NCBI RefSeq assembly: GCF_016918015.1
Contig: NZ_JAERMK010000014.1
Span: forward strand, 1-64,000
DNA length: 64,000 bases
Direction of reading: 5' to 3'
Origin: Glycomyces sp. YM15
GTDB taxonomy: Bacteria > Actinomycetota > Actinomycetes > Mycobacteriales > Micromonosporaceae
The translations under genes and the position numbers were made by a program. The stretch's first letter is position 1; every line of letters begins with the position of its first letter. The notes beneath the pieces were generated by a model. It ran no database searches, was not told the DNA's origin, and saw only the letters and a program-made list of their open reading frames with translations. Shown here piece after piece: positions 39,576 to 48,268 of this stretch.

Positions 39576-40520
39576 GCCGCAGCGGGCGAAGGCGCGACGA
39601 CCTACCCGCTCACCGTCGACAACTGCGGCCGGGAGACCACCTTCGACGCCGCCCCGCAGCGCGTCGTCTCCCTCGACCAGGGCTCGACCGAGATCCTCCT
39701 CTCCCTCGGCCTCGAAGACCGCATGGTCGGCACCGCCTCCTGGACCGACCCGGTCCGCGACGACCTCGCCGACGCCAACGCCGCCGTCCCCCGACTCGCC
39801 GACGAGGCCCCCACCTACGAAGTCGTCCTCGGCGCCGACCCCGACTTCGTCACCGCCTCCTTCGGCCGCCACTTCGCCCAAGGCGGCGTCGCCGAACGCG
39901 ACCGCTTCGCCGAGACCGGCATCGAGTCCTACCTCTCGCCCACCGACTGCGACGGCGACATCAGCATCAACGGCGGCGGCACCCGCACCCGGCCGCTCAC
40001 CTTCGACGCGCTCTACCAGGAGATCCGCGAACTCGCCCAGATCTTCGACGTCCCCGGCCGCGGCGAAGCCCTCGTCGCCGACCTCGAAGCCCGCCGCCAG
40101 GCCGCGCTCGACGGCGTCACCGACACCGGCCTGACCGTCGCGTTCTGGTTCTCCGACCTCAAGACCCCCTACGTCGCGGGCGGCCTCGGCTCCGCCGGGA
40201 TCCTCGCCGACGAGGTCGGCGCCGTCAACGTCTTCGACGACCTCGCCGACGACTGGCCCGCCACCACCTGGGAGACCTTCGTCGACCGCGACCCCGACGT
40301 CATCGTCATGGGCGACCTCAGCCGCGAGCGCTGGCCCGGCGACCAGGCCGCCGAGAAGATCGAATTCCTCCAGACCGACCCGGTCACCAAGGGCCTCACC
40401 GCGGTCGCCGAAGAGCGGTTCATCGCGCTGCACGGCGCCGAGATGAACCCGTCCATCCGGCTGGTCGACGGCCTCGAAGCCCTCGCCGAGGAGCTGCGGT
40501 CCCTCCAGGCCGCCGCGTGA
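39576..40520 (+). CDS. ABC transporter substrate-binding protein (Fe-siderophore/cobalamin type), 5'-truncated
   Basis: The mature part is recognisable from G-E-G-A-T-T-Y-P-L-T-V-D-N-C-G-R-E-T-T-F (a Fe3+-siderophore-binding start), with V-V-S-L-D-Q-G-S-T-E-I-L-L-S-L-G-L, W-F-S-D-L-K-T-P-Y-V and D-P-D-V-I-V-M-G-D. No start codon, signal peptide or lipobox exists in frame upstream: its 5' end is fused to the choice-of-anchor gene. The stop overlaps the permease GTG. The transporter operon is thus probably non-functional as sequenced, or the assembly lost a segment here. Confidence 0.8.
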   Translation, partial: AAAGEGATTYPLTVDNCGRETTFDAAPQRVVSLDQGSTEILLSLGLEDRMVGTASWTDPVRDDLADANAAVPRLADEAPTYEVVLGADPDFVTASFGRHFAQGGVAERDRFAETGIESYLSPTDCDGDISINGGGTRTRPLTFDALYQEIRELAQIFDVPGRGEALVADLEARRQAALDGVTDTGLTVAFWFSDLKTPYVAGGLGSAGILADEVGAVNVFDDLADDWPATTWETFVDRDPDVIVMGDLSRERWPGDQAAEKIEFLQTDPVTKGLTAVAEERFIALHGAEMNPSIRLVDGLEALAEELRSLQAAA

Positions 40521-41572
40521 CGACCGCGACGGCGACGGCCGCGCCGACCCGCGGCGGGTCGCGCCCGCGCTTCGTCGGCGTCGGCCTCGCCGCCCTGGCG
40601 CTGCTGCTCGTCTCGGTCGGCGCCGCCATCACGCTCGGGCCCGCGGACGTGTCCCTCGTGAACGTGCGCGACATCCTCCTCAACCACCTCGGCGGCGCCG
40701 ACATCCCGGTGCGGGTCTCGAAAGAGGCGATCGTGTGGGAGGACCGCCTGCCGCGCGCCCTCGTCGCCGCCGCGTGCGGCGCCGGGCTCGGGCTCTGCGG
40801 CCTCATCCTCCAGTCGCTGCTGCGCAACCCGCTCGCCGACCCGTACGTCCTGGGCATCTCCTCCGGCGCCTCCTCAGGGGCGGTCGTCGTCGCGATCCTC
40901 GGCGTCGGCGCCTCCGGGCTCGGCGTCCCCGGCGGGGCGTTCATCGGCTCGCTCGTGTCCTTCGCCGCGGTCCTGGGCATCGCGCGCCTCGCGGGCGGCG
41001 GCGACGACAAGCTCATCCTCGCCGGCATCGCGGTCACCCAGCTGTTCTCCGCGATCACCTCGTTCGTGATCTTCGCTTTCGCGGACTCCGACGCGACCCG
41101 CGGCGTGATGTTCTGGCTCCTCGGCTCGCTCGAAGGGGTCCGCTGGAACGGCGCCGCCCTGTGCGGCATCGCGGCGATCGCCGGGACGCTGCTCTGCCTC
41201 TCGCGCGCGCACGTCCTGGACGCCTTCGCGTTCGGCGACGACGTGGCCGCCTCGCTCGGCGTCCACGTCAAACGCGAGCGCGCCGTGCTCATCGCCGCCG
41301 CCGCGCTCCTCACCGCGACGATGGTCAGCGTCGCGGGGGCGATCGGGTTCGTCGGCCTCGTCCTGCCGCACGCCGCCCGGTTCCTCGCCGGACCGCTCCA
41401 TCTGCGGCTCGTCCCCGTCACCGCGCTCATCGGGGCGATCTTCATGGTGTGGGTCGACGCCCTCTCGCGGATCGCGTTCTCGCCCTCGCCGCTGCCGATC
41501 GGCGTCAGCACCGCGCTCGTCGGCGTGCCCGTGTTCATCGCGATCATGTACCGCCGCAGGAGGACCCTGTGA
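40517..41572 (+). CDS. FecCD family ABC transporter permease
   Basis: A 351-residue permease with about ten hydrophobic segments. Typical BtuC/FecCD motifs are L-P-R-A-L-V-A-A-A-C-G-A-G-L, L-A-D-P-Y-V-L-G-I-S-S-G-A-S, F-W-L-L-G-S-L and V-G-L-V-L-P-H-A-A-R. GTG 40517 overlaps the binding-protein stop (GTGA), and its own stop overlaps the ATPase start. It probably imports an iron-siderophore or cobalamin-like ligand; no receptor or biosynthesis genes indicate which. Confidence 0.9.
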   Translation: MTTATATAAPTRGGSRPRFVGVGLAALALLLVSVGAAITLGPADVSLVNVRDILLNHLGGADIPVRVSKEAIVWEDRLPRALVAAACGAGLGLCGLILQSLLRNPLADPYVLGISSGASSGAVVVAILGVGASGLGVPGGAFIGSLVSFAAVLGIARLAGGGDDKLILAGIAVTQLFSAITSFVIFAFADSDATRGVMFWLLGSLEGVRWNGAALCGIAAIAGTLLCLSRAHVLDAFAFGDDVAASLGVHVKRERAVLIAAAALLTATMVSVAGAIGFVGLVLPHAARFLAGPLHLRLVPVTALIGAIFMVWVDALSRIAFSPSPLPIGVSTALVGVPVFIAIMYRRRRTL

Positions 41573-42330
41573 CCCTCCAGACCCGTGACGTCGCCTGGAA
41601 CCGGGGCGGCCGCCTCGTCGTCGACGGCGTCACGCTCGACCCGCGCCCCGGGGAGACGGTCGGATTGCTCGGCCCCAACGGCTCCGGCAAGTCCTCCCTC
41701 ATCCGGCTGCTCTCCGGCGTGGCCAGGCCCACCGCCGGGGTCGTCACACTCGACGAGCGGCCGCTGGCCGAGGTCCCGCGGCGCGAGGCCGCCCGAACGA
41801 TCGCCACCGTCACGCAACACGCGGACACCACTGTGGACGTCACGGTGCGCGACATCGTGTGCCTGGGCCGCATCCCGCATCGCGGCGTGTTCGGCGGCGA
41901 CCGGCGGGCCGACGCCGACGCGGTGTCGGAGGCGTTGGAGCGCACCGGGCTCACCGCGAAGGCGGGGGAGTCCTGGCATCGGCTCTCCGGCGGCGAGCGC
42001 CAGCGCGTCCACATCGCCAGGGCGCTCGCGCAGCGGCCGCGTGAGCTGCTGCTCGACGAGCCGACGAACCACTTGGACATCCGGCACCAGCTCGACCTGC
42101 TGCGGCTCATCACCGAACTGCCGGTCACGACGGTGGTGGCGCTGCACGATCTCAATCTCGCGGCGATGTTCTGCGATGCGCTCCTGGTGCTGAAGGACGG
42201 CCGCGCGGTGGCGGCCGGGGCCCCGGCCCAGGTGCTCACGCCCGAGCTCATCGCCGAGGTCTACGAGGTCGACGCGGCGGTCACCGTGGACGCGGTTTCC
42301 GGTCGGCCGCAGATCGCGTTCACGATCTAG
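41569..42330 (+). CDS. FecE/BtuD-like ABC transporter ATP-binding protein
   Basis: A 253-residue ATPase with Walker A G-P-N-G-S-G-K-S, Q-loop V-T-Q-H-A, signature L-S-G-G-E-R-Q-R-V, Walker B L-L-L-D-E-P-T-N-H-L-D and H-loop L-H-D-L-N-L-A-A-M-F. These are typical for heme/siderophore/cobalamin importers. GTG 41569 overlaps the permease stop, so the three genes form one operon. Confidence 0.92.
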   Translation: MTLQTRDVAWNRGGRLVVDGVTLDPRPGETVGLLGPNGSGKSSLIRLLSGVARPTAGVVTLDERPLAEVPRREAARTIATVTQHADTTVDVTVRDIVCLGRIPHRGVFGGDRRADADAVSEALERTGLTAKAGESWHRLSGGERQRVHIARALAQRPRELLLDEPTNHLDIRHQLDLLRLITELPVTTVVALHDLNLAAMFCDALLVLKDGRAVAAGAPAQVLTPELIAEVYEVDAAVTVDAVSGRPQIAFTI

Positions 42331-42421
42331 GGGTCAGTGGGCCGCCGTGCCCGTCGGCGCGTCCCCGACCGGCGTGAAAGCCGAAGGCGCGCAAGCGTCT
42401 GGTGCCCGCGCGCTCGTCGGC

Positions 42422-43681
42422 TCAAGCCGGGTAGGTGCGTATCTCGGAGGCTTTGACGGTGGCCCAGACCCGTCGGCCCGGCTCGAGACGGAGCTGGGCC
42501 GCGGCCGCGGGCGTGACGTCGGCGGCGGCTTTGAGCGGCCCGTCGAGTTGGACACGGAGGTTGTCGCCGTGGCGGTGGACGCCCGAAACGGTTGACCGCC
42601 AGGTGTTCCGAGGGCTGCCCTCCGGGCGCTCGGGGTACAGGGCGACCGCGCTCGGCGGGAACGCGGCGAACGCGGGGCCTTCGAGCGGATCGGAGGCGAC
42701 GAGCACGACCGGCCCGTCCGGTGCGCCGACGTCCTGGTGTTCGGCCGCCGGAGCAGCGCCGGCGGAGGCGTCCCCATCGGTTGCAGTGCCTGCCGGGGTT
42801 GCTCCGTGGGTACCGCGGTCGAGGACGACCTGGTGGCCTTCCGCCTTGCCCCGGTACAGGTTCAGACCGACGAGGCGTGCGATGTAGTCGGTGCGGGGCC
42901 GGGCGGTGACCGACTCGGCGTCGCCTTCTTGGACCGCGCGGCCGTCTTCGATCACGACGAGCCGGTCGGCGAGCATGAGCGCGTCCACCGGGTCGTGGGT
43001 GACCACGATTGCCGGGCCTGTGTGGCCCGTCAGGTGACGGTGGAGCTCCGCCCGGGTGTCGAGTCGGGTGCGGGCGTCGAGGGCCGCGAGGGGCTCGTCG
43101 AGCAGCAGCAGCGCCGGTTCGGTCGCGAGCGCACGGGCGAGGGCCACGCGCTGGGCCTGTCCGCCGGAGAGCTGCTTCGGTCGGCGTTTCCCGAAGTCCC
43201 CCAGGCCGACCCGGTCCAGCCATGCGGCCGCGAGCACACGGGCCTCAGCGCGACCGAGCCCTCGCCGCCGCGGCCCGAACGCGACGTTGTCGATCGCCGT
43301 CAGGTGCGGGAACAGCAGGTAGTCCTGAAAGACCACCCCGATCCGGCGCTCCTCCGGCGGCGTCCACCGGACGCCCCGCCGATCGGCGGCGCCATCGATC
43401 TGCGACCCGCCTCGCGCTGCCCTCATCCGGCCCGTCCGCGACCTCGGCCGGTCCAGAGCCTCCCCGTTCAGGACGAGATGCCCGCCCGACAACGCCTCCA
43501 GTCCGGCCAGCGCCCGCAGCGCTGTGGTCTTTCCCGCACCATTGGGCCCCAACAGGGCCACGGTCTCGCCCGGCTCGACCCGCAGCCTCAGGTCGAGCCG
43601 GAACCCGCCGCGGTCCACGACCAGGTGCGCGTCCAGGCCCGCTGTCGACCCGCCCGCCTCGGGCCTCGTCGCGGCGCTCAC
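42422..43681 (-). CDS. modC: Molybdate ABC transporter ATP-binding protein
   Basis: A 419-residue ATPase: Walker A G-P-N-G-A-G-K-T-T, signature L-S-G-G-Q-A-Q-R-V-A, Walker B L-L-L-L-D-E-P-L-A-A-L-D and the ModC-typical F-Q-D-Y-L-L-F-P-H-L-T. The C-terminal TOBE-like region holds an extra Ala/Gly/Asp-rich insertion (about 300-330), making it longer than the usual roughly 350 residues. GTG 43681 overlaps the modB stop. It lies third in the modA-B-C order. Confidence 0.9.
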   Translation of the reverse strand: MSAATRPEAGGSTAGLDAHLVVDRGGFRLDLRLRVEPGETVALLGPNGAGKTTALRALAGLEALSGGHLVLNGEALDRPRSRTGRMRAARGGSQIDGAADRRGVRWTPPEERRIGVVFQDYLLFPHLTAIDNVAFGPRRRGLGRAEARVLAAAWLDRVGLGDFGKRRPKQLSGGQAQRVALARALATEPALLLLDEPLAALDARTRLDTRAELHRHLTGHTGPAIVVTHDPVDALMLADRLVVIEDGRAVQEGDAESVTARPRTDYIARLVGLNLYRGKAEGHQVVLDRGTHGATPAGTATDGDASAGAAPAAEHQDVGAPDGPVVLVASDPLEGPAFAAFPPSAVALYPERPEGSPRNTWRSTVSGVHRHGDNLRVQLDGPLKAAADVTPAAAAQLRLEPGRRVWATVKASEIRTYPA

Positions 43682-44496
43682 GGAGCGGCCGTCCAGCGCT
43701 CGCGCAGCGACGCCAGCACGATCACCGACACCGCCAGCAGGATCAGGCTGAGCACGATCGCGGCTTCCAGATCCGATTGCAGCGCGAGGTAGACCGCGAG
43801 CGGCATCGTCTGCGTGCGGCCCGGGAAGTTCCCCGCGAACGTGATCGTCGCACCGAACTCACCGAGCGCCCGCGCCCAGCACAGCACCGCCCCGGCGAGC
43901 ACACCCGGCGCGACCATCGGCAGCGTCACGTGCGTGAACACCGTCCACCGGCCCGCCCCGAGCGTCGCCGCGGCCTCCTCGAAACGGAGGTCGGCCCCGC
44001 GCAACGCGCCCTCGACCGACACGACCAGGAACGGCATCGACACGAACGTCATCGCCAGCACGACCGCCGTGGTGCTGAACGGGATCGTGATGTCGAACCG
44101 CTCGTAGAGCCACGACCCGACGATCCCGTTCCGGCCGAACACGAGCAGCAGCGCCACACCGCCGACGACGGGCGGGAGCACGAGCGGGACGGTCACCAGG
44201 GCGCGCAGCACGCTCCGTCCCGGGAACTCGCCGCGAGCGAGCAGCCACGCGATGGGCACCCCGAAGAGCAGCGAGAGCGCGGTCGCGGCGGTCGCGGTGA
44301 GCAGCGAGAGCCGCAGCGCCGCGAGCATTTCCGGTTCGGCCAGCCGCGCGGGCAGTTCGGTCCACGGAGCGCGGGCGAGCAGCCCCGCGAGCGGCAGGAT
44401 GAGGAACGCCAGTCCGATCACGGCCGGGGCCAGCAGCGCGGCCGGGACCCGGCGGCGTCGGACCCGCTTGGCGGACAAGGCGTTCCCCGTGCTCAC
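43678..44496 (-). CDS. modB: Molybdate ABC transporter permease
   Basis: A 272-residue permease with about six transmembrane helices. The EAA loop A-A-T-L-G-A-G-R-W-T-V-F-T-H-V-T-L-P and V-P-L-V-L-P-P-V-V-G-G-V-A are characteristic of ModB. GTG 44496 overlaps modA, and the stop overlaps modC. Loss of one gene would disrupt coupled translation of the other. Confidence 0.92.
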   Translation of the reverse strand: MSTGNALSAKRVRRRRVPAALLAPAVIGLAFLILPLAGLLARAPWTELPARLAEPEMLAALRLSLLTATAATALSLLFGVPIAWLLARGEFPGRSVLRALVTVPLVLPPVVGGVALLLVFGRNGIVGSWLYERFDITIPFSTTAVVLAMTFVSMPFLVVSVEGALRGADLRFEEAAATLGAGRWTVFTHVTLPMVAPGVLAGAVLCWARALGEFGATITFAGNFPGRTQTMPLAVYLALQSDLEAAIVLSLILLAVSVIVLASLRERWTAAP

Positions 44497-45374
44497 GGCC
44501 GCTGGAACCCTTCGGCTTCGAGCACGGCCTGGCCGGCGTCCGACTGGACATGGGCGATGAACTCGGCCGCGAGATTCGGGCTGGTGGCCTCGTCGAGGAG
44601 CGCGATCGGGTAGGCGTTGACGGCCGAGTCGGATTCGGGGAACTCGACCGCGTCGACGGCGCCGTGCGCCGCCATGGCATCGGTGCGGTAGACCAGTGCG
44701 GCGTCGACCTGGTTGATCGCGAGCTTGGCCAGTGTCGCCTTGACGTCGGGCTCGTAGGTGGACGGGGTGATCGACGCGCCGGACGCCTCGATCGCGGTCC
44801 GCGCGGCCGCGCCGCAGGGCACCTCCTCGGCGCAGACGGCGACCAAGAGGCCGACGAGGTCATGGAGGCCGGTGATGCCCTCGGGGTTGCCTTCGGGGAC
44901 GGCGATGACGAGCTGGTTGCGTGCGAAGGTCTCGGGGTCGGCGGCGGCGCCCGCGTCCACCACGCCGGCCATCGTGGTCTCGTCGGCCGCGGCGAAGACG
45001 TCGCCGGGCGCGCCCTCGGTGATCTGTGTGGCGAGGGTGGAGCTGCCGCCGAAGTTGAGCACGATGCCGGCGCGGGGATGCTCCTCCTCGAACTGGTCGG
45101 CGATCAAGGTGAAGGCCTTCGTGAGGGAGGCCGCGGCGAAGACGGTGACGGTGTTGTCGGCGTCCTCCTCGGCATCCGGGGCGCACGCGGTGAGGGCGAG
45201 CAGCGCGGTGGCGAGCGCCACCGCGGCGGCGAGCGGGCGGGTGGCGGCACAGCGGCGGGCCCGGGTCGACGCCGCCCCGCGGGACCGGCGGGGGGTGATC
45301 AGCGCGGCGGCGAGCGGAAGGCGGGAGGCGGTGCGCGCCAGGGCGGCGGTGATCCGGGCGGCAGCGGTGCTCAA
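44493..45374 (-). CDS. modA: Molybdate ABC transporter substrate-binding lipoprotein
   Basis: A 293-residue lipoprotein whose lipobox L-L-A-L-T-A-C lies at about residue 64, after an unusually long Arg/Ala-rich N-terminus. The true start may therefore be further downstream. The ModA fold shows V-F-A-A-A-S-L-T-K-A-F, F-G-G-S-S-T-L-A-T-Q-I, G-A-P-G-D-V-F-A-A-A-D and the C-terminal A-L-V-Y-R-T-D-A. TTG 45374 has GGAG upstream. It is the first gene of modABC, next to the ModE-like regulator. Confidence 0.85.
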   Translation of the reverse strand: MSTAAARITAALARTASRLPLAAALITPRRSRGAASTRARRCAATRPLAAAVALATALLALTACAPDAEEDADNTVTVFAAASLTKAFTLIADQFEEEHPRAGIVLNFGGSSTLATQITEGAPGDVFAAADETTMAGVVDAGAAADPETFARNQLVIAVPEGNPEGITGLHDLVGLLVAVCAEEVPCGAAARTAIEASGASITPSTYEPDVKATLAKLAINQVDAALVYRTDAMAAHGAVDAVEFPESDSAVNAYPIALLDEATSPNLAAEFIAHVQSDAGQAVLEAEGFQRP

Positions 45375-45389
45375 GTGGACTCCTGTCTC

Positions 45390-45791
45390 TCAGTGATCGG
45401 CGCGTTCGACGACCACGTTCGTGGACTTCACCACCGCGGTTCCCAGCGACCCGACCTCGAGCCCGAGCTCGTCCACCGCCTCGCGGCTCATGAGGGAGAC
45501 GACCCGGAACGGCCCGACCTGCAGGTCCACCTGGGCCATGACCTGATCTTTGGTGATGGCGGTGACGATGCCGCGCAAGCGGTTCCGCGCCGAGGACGAC
45601 CCTGCTCCCGCGTCCGGCGCGCCGGCCCGCTCCCGCGCGAACGCGGCGAGGTCGGCACCCGAGATCGACCGCTGCCCCTGGCCCTGGTCGTCGCGGGAGG
45701 CGGCGAGGCGCCCGGAATCGATCCAGCGCCTGACCGTGTCGGCGGAGACCCCGAGCAGCTCGGCGGCCTCCCCGATGCGAAACGTCGTCAC
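45390..45791 (-). CDS. ModE-like HTH plus Mop (TOBE) domain regulator
   Basis: A 133-residue protein with an N-terminal excisionase/MerR-like HTH (F-R-I-G-E-A-A-E-L-L-G-V-S-A-D-T-V-R-R-W-I-D-S-G-R-L) and a C-terminal single molybdenum-pterin-binding (Mop/TOBE) domain (R-N-R-L-R-G-I-V-T-A-I-T-K-D, S-T-N-V-V-V-E-R). It probably senses molybdate and controls modABC, which starts 15 nt downstream on the same strand. GTG 45791 lies 6 nt after TAAGCT, so it is leaderless. Confidence 0.85.
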   Translation of the reverse strand: MTTFRIGEAAELLGVSADTVRRWIDSGRLAASRDDQGQGQRSISGADLAAFARERAGAPDAGAGSSSARNRLRGIVTAITKDQVMAQVDLQVGPFRVVSLMSREAVDELGLEVGSLGTAVVKSTNVVVERADH

Positions 45792-45797
45792 ACCCTC

Positions 45798-45803
45798 AGC
45801 TTA
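45798..45803 (-). promoter_or_regulatory. -10 hexamer of the mod operon
   Basis: On the minus strand TAAGCT lies 6 nt before GTG 45791. Confidence 0.5.
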
Positions 45804-45886
45804 ACCTCGCGAATGCGAGCCTCGAAAGCCGAAGCGGATCGAATTCACGAGACCGTTTCGGCGATTCGCGGCGCAGATGCGGCAGG

Positions 45887-46240
45887 TCAGCCCCAGCCCA
45901 GCTCGTGGAGACGGGCCTCCTCGATCCCGAAGTGGTGGGCGATCTCGTGCACCACCGTCACCGCGACCTCGTCGACCACTTCCTCCGCCGTCGCGCACAT
46001 CCGCAGCGTCGGCCCCCGGTAGATCGTGATCGTGTCCGGCAGGACCCCGCCGTACTCCCAGCCCCGATCCGTCAGCGCCGTCCCCTGATAGAGACCCAGC
46101 AGCTCCTTCTCGGGCCCCTCGGGCTCCGCCTCGACCAGGATCACGACGTTGTCGAGCATCGCCATCAGCTCCTGCGGCACCGCGTCCAGCGCGTCCGACA
46201 CCGCAGCCTCGAATTCCGCCTCGCCCATATCGACCGCCAC
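45887..46240 (-). CDS. Zincin-like metallopeptidase family protein
   Basis: A 117-residue cytosolic protein with H-E-I-A-H-H-F-G-I (HExxH zinc motif) near the C-terminus, L-V-E-A-E-P, L-G-L-Y-Q-G and P-D-T-I-T-I-Y-R-G-P, matching the short DUF1025-like metallopeptidase family. GTG 46240 is chosen because TATTGT (46247-46252) is 6 nt upstream; ATG 46228 is internal. It is divergent from serS by a 53-bp region holding both leaderless promoters. Substrate unknown. Confidence 0.85.
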   Translation of the reverse strand: MAVDMGEAEFEAAVSDALDAVPQELMAMLDNVVILVEAEPEGPEKELLGLYQGTALTDRGWEYGGVLPDTITIYRGPTLRMCATAEEVVDEVAVTVVHEIAHHFGIEEARLHELGWG

Positions 46241-46246
46241 ACGCCC

Positions 46247-46252
46247 ACAATA
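46247..46252 (-). promoter_or_regulatory. -10 hexamer of the metallopeptidase gene
   Basis: On the minus strand TATTGT lies 6 nt before GTG 46240. Confidence 0.5.
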
Positions 46253-46281
46253 TGCGCTCGGGGCCGAAGTGAGCTGGCCGG

Positions 46282-46287
46282 TAATCT
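46282..46287 (+). promoter_or_regulatory. -10 hexamer of serS
   Basis: TAATCT, then 6 nt, then GTG 46294; no SD. Confidence 0.55.
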
Positions 46288-46293
46288 GGTCAC

Positions 46294-47553
46294 GTGATTG
46301 ATCTGCGTGCACTGCGAGACAACCCGGACGCCTACCGCGACAGCCAGCGCAAGAGGGGCGCCTCCGTCGAGGCCGTCGACGCCCTCCTCTCCGCCGACGC
46401 CGACCACCGCAGTGCCCTCCAGTCCTTCGAGACGCTCCGTGCCGAGCAGAAGAGCCTGGGCAAGCAGATCGCCGGCGCGGGCCCCGACGAGAAGAAGACG
46501 CTCCTGGAGCGCACCAAGACCCTCGCCGAGGAGGTCAAGGCCGCCGAACTCAAGGTGACCGCGACCGCGTCCGCGTTCGACGCCGCCGGGAAGGCCCTCC
46601 CCAACCTCGTCGCCGAGGGCGCCCCCGCCGGAGGCGAGGACGACTACATCGTGCTCCGCGAGGTCGGCGAGAAGCCCGCCATCGAGGAGCCGAAAGACCA
46701 CCTCGAGCTCGGCACGGCCCTCGGCCTGCTCGACACCGAGCGCGGCGCGAAGACCTCCGGCGCCCGCTTCTACTACCTCACGGGCGACGGCGCGCTGCTG
46801 CAGCTCGCCATGCTCAACCTCGCCATCCAGCAGGCCGTCGAGACCGGCTTCACGCCGATGATCCCGCCGGTGCTGGTGCGCCCGGAGGCCATGGAGGGCA
46901 CCGGTTTCCTCGGTGAGCACGCCGACGAGATCTACTACCTCGAACGCGACGAGATGTACCTCGTGGGCACCTCCGAGGTGCCGCTCGCGGCGTACCACTC
47001 GGGGGAGAACCTCGGCGAGCTCACCGCGCCGCGCCGCTACGCGGGCTGGTCGTCGTGCTTCCGTCGCGAGGCCGGGTCGTACGGGAAGGACACGCGGGGC
47101 ATCATCCGCGTCCACCAGTTCGACAAGGTCGAGATGTTCTCGTTCTGCAAGCCCGAGGACGCCGAGGCCGAGCACGAGAAGCTCTTGTCGTACGAGGAGC
47201 AGATGCTCCAGAAGATGGAGCTGCCCTACCGGGTCATCGACGTCGCCGCGGGCGACCTCGGCACTTCGGCTTCGCGGAAGTTCGACTGCGAGGCGTGGGT
47301 GCCGACCCAGGGGCGGTACCGGGAGCTGACCTCGACGTCGAACTGCACGACCTTCCAGGCGCGGCGGCTCAATGTGAAGTACCGCGACGAGCAGGGCAAG
47401 AACGCGGTGGCGGCGACCCTGAACGGGACGCTCGCGACCACGCGCTGGCTGGTGGCGATCCTCGAGAACCACCAGCGGGCGGACGGCTCGGTGGCGGTGC
47501 CGAAGGCGCTGCAGCCGTTCCTGGGCAAGGACGTGCTCGAGCCGAAGCAGTAG
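46294..47553 (+). CDS. serS: Seryl-tRNA synthetase
   Basis: A 419-residue class II synthetase charging tRNA-Ser. It has the N-terminal coiled arm [18 protein letters not shown], motif 2 [23 protein letters not shown], motif 3 N-G-T-L-A-T-T-R, and [11 protein letters not shown]. Length matches bacterial SerRS. GTG 46294 lies exactly 6 nt after TAATCT, so the gene is leaderless. HAD hydrolases follow further downstream, an arrangement common in actinobacteria. Confidence 0.97.
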   Translation: MIDLRALRDNPDAYRDSQRKRGASVEAVDALLSADADHRSALQSFETLRAEQKSLGKQIAGAGPDEKKTLLERTKTLAEEVKAAELKVTATASAFDAAGKALPNLVAEGAPAGGEDDYIVLREVGEKPAIEEPKDHLELGTALGLLDTERGAKTSGARFYYLTGDGALLQLAMLNLAIQQAVETGFTPMIPPVLVRPEAMEGTGFLGEHADEIYYLERDEMYLVGTSEVPLAAYHSGENLGELTAPRRYAGWSSCFRREAGSYGKDTRGIIRVHQFDKVEMFSFCKPEDAEAEHEKLLSYEEQMLQKMELPYRVIDVAAGDLGTSASRKFDCEAWVPTQGRYRELTSTSNCTTFQARRLNVKYRDEQGKNAVAATLNGTLATTRWLVAILENHQRADGSVAVPKALQPFLGKDVLEPKQ

Positions 47554-47567
47554 GCCGGAGACGTGAG

Positions 47568-47597
47568 CGGCCCGCCGATCCCAGGATCGGCGGGCCG
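47568..47597 (+). terminator. Terminator hairpin of serS
   Basis: A perfect 14-bp stem (47568-47581 with 47584-47597) with a 2-nt nominal loop starts 15 nt after the serS stop codon. Confidence 0.75.
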
Positions 47598-47632
47598 TGT
47601 GCTTTCGGGCGTTTCCGGTTGTCTCGGCGACC

Positions 47633-47764
47633 CGACCGATCTTCGGGCCCCCGGTCGATAACCCTGACATGCGGGTACGACAGCCTCGGCGTGTCGCTTT
47701 TCGCCGGGAGGATCGACCGACCAGAGGACCCCCGGTCAACGAAGCTGACACGGGGGTCCGACGG
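47633..47764. repeat. Imperfect 51-bp direct repeat pair
   Basis: Segments 47633-47683 and 47714-47764 match at about 37 of 51 positions by eye, sharing CGACCGA, CCCCCGGTC and CTGACA blocks. One frame reads G-P-P-V-(D/N) in both, but no start or homologue supports a gene. Confidence 0.5.
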
Positions 47765-47772
47765 ATTGAGGA

Positions 47773-48138
47773 CTATTCGGACAGTTGCTCCTCGAGCCAG
47801 GCCTTCAGCACCAGAGCATGGTTCACTTCCGGGTCTTTGGCGGCGTAGAGGAGGGTCACCGGGCCCGATCTCGCCGCTTCCAGGAGCGGTTCGGCCCGTT
47901 CGGGATGGTTGTCGAGTTCGCTGCGGTAGCGGCCGGTGAACTCCGTGAAGCGGTCGGCCATGTGGCCGAACCAGATCCGCAGGTTCGGCGACGGCGCGGC
48001 GTCCTGCGCCCAGGTGACCCCTTCGAGGTCCTCCTTGCTGACGCCGCGCGGCCAGAGCCGGTCGACCAGGAAGACCTTCCCGGCCCGCTGCGGGTCCGCG
48101 CGGTAATCGTAGACGCGTTCGATCATGATCTCGCCCAT
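47773..48138 (-). CDS. DUF488 family protein
   Basis: A 121-residue cytosolic protein of the DUF488 (YeaO-like) family: V-F-L-V-D-R-L-W-P-R-G-V-S-K, W-F-G-H, F-R/Y-R-S-E-L, and V-T-L-L-Y-A-A-K-D-P-E-V-N-H-A. ATG 48138 (M-G-E-I-M-I) is supported by TACGGT at 48145-48150, 6 nt upstream. Function is unknown, and no partner gene is linked. Confidence 0.85.
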   Translation of the reverse strand: MGEIMIERVYDYRADPQRAGKVFLVDRLWPRGVSKEDLEGVTWAQDAAPSPNLRIWFGHMADRFTEFTGRYRSELDNHPERAEPLLEAARSGPVTLLYAAKDPEVNHALVLKAWLEEQLSE

Positions 48139-48144
48139 AGACGA

Positions 48145-48150
48145 ACCGTA
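48145..48150 (-). promoter_or_regulatory. -10 hexamer of the DUF488 gene
   Basis: On the minus strand TACGGT lies 6 nt before ATG 48138. Confidence 0.5.
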
Positions 48151-48256
48151 TGCCGCAAGCCGCCACGATGGGTGGGTTTGGTGTGATTGCAACCTGTCAT
48201 GCGCGCGGCGGCATGAGTTCAAACGCACGGTACCCCTGCGTTCACGCGACCGGGGA

Positions 48257-48262
48257 TACGGT
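48257..48262 (+). promoter_or_regulatory. -10 hexamer of the first HAD hydrolase gene
   Basis: TACGGT lies 6 nt before GTG 48269. Confidence 0.5.
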
Positions 48263-48268
48263 TGACGA

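Noticed and set aside
38399-41572. A single 1,057-residue protein joining choice-of-anchor A and FecCD permease
   Set aside because: The middle third is out-of-frame Arg/Pro-rich translation of the binding-protein gene; the continuity is coincidental.
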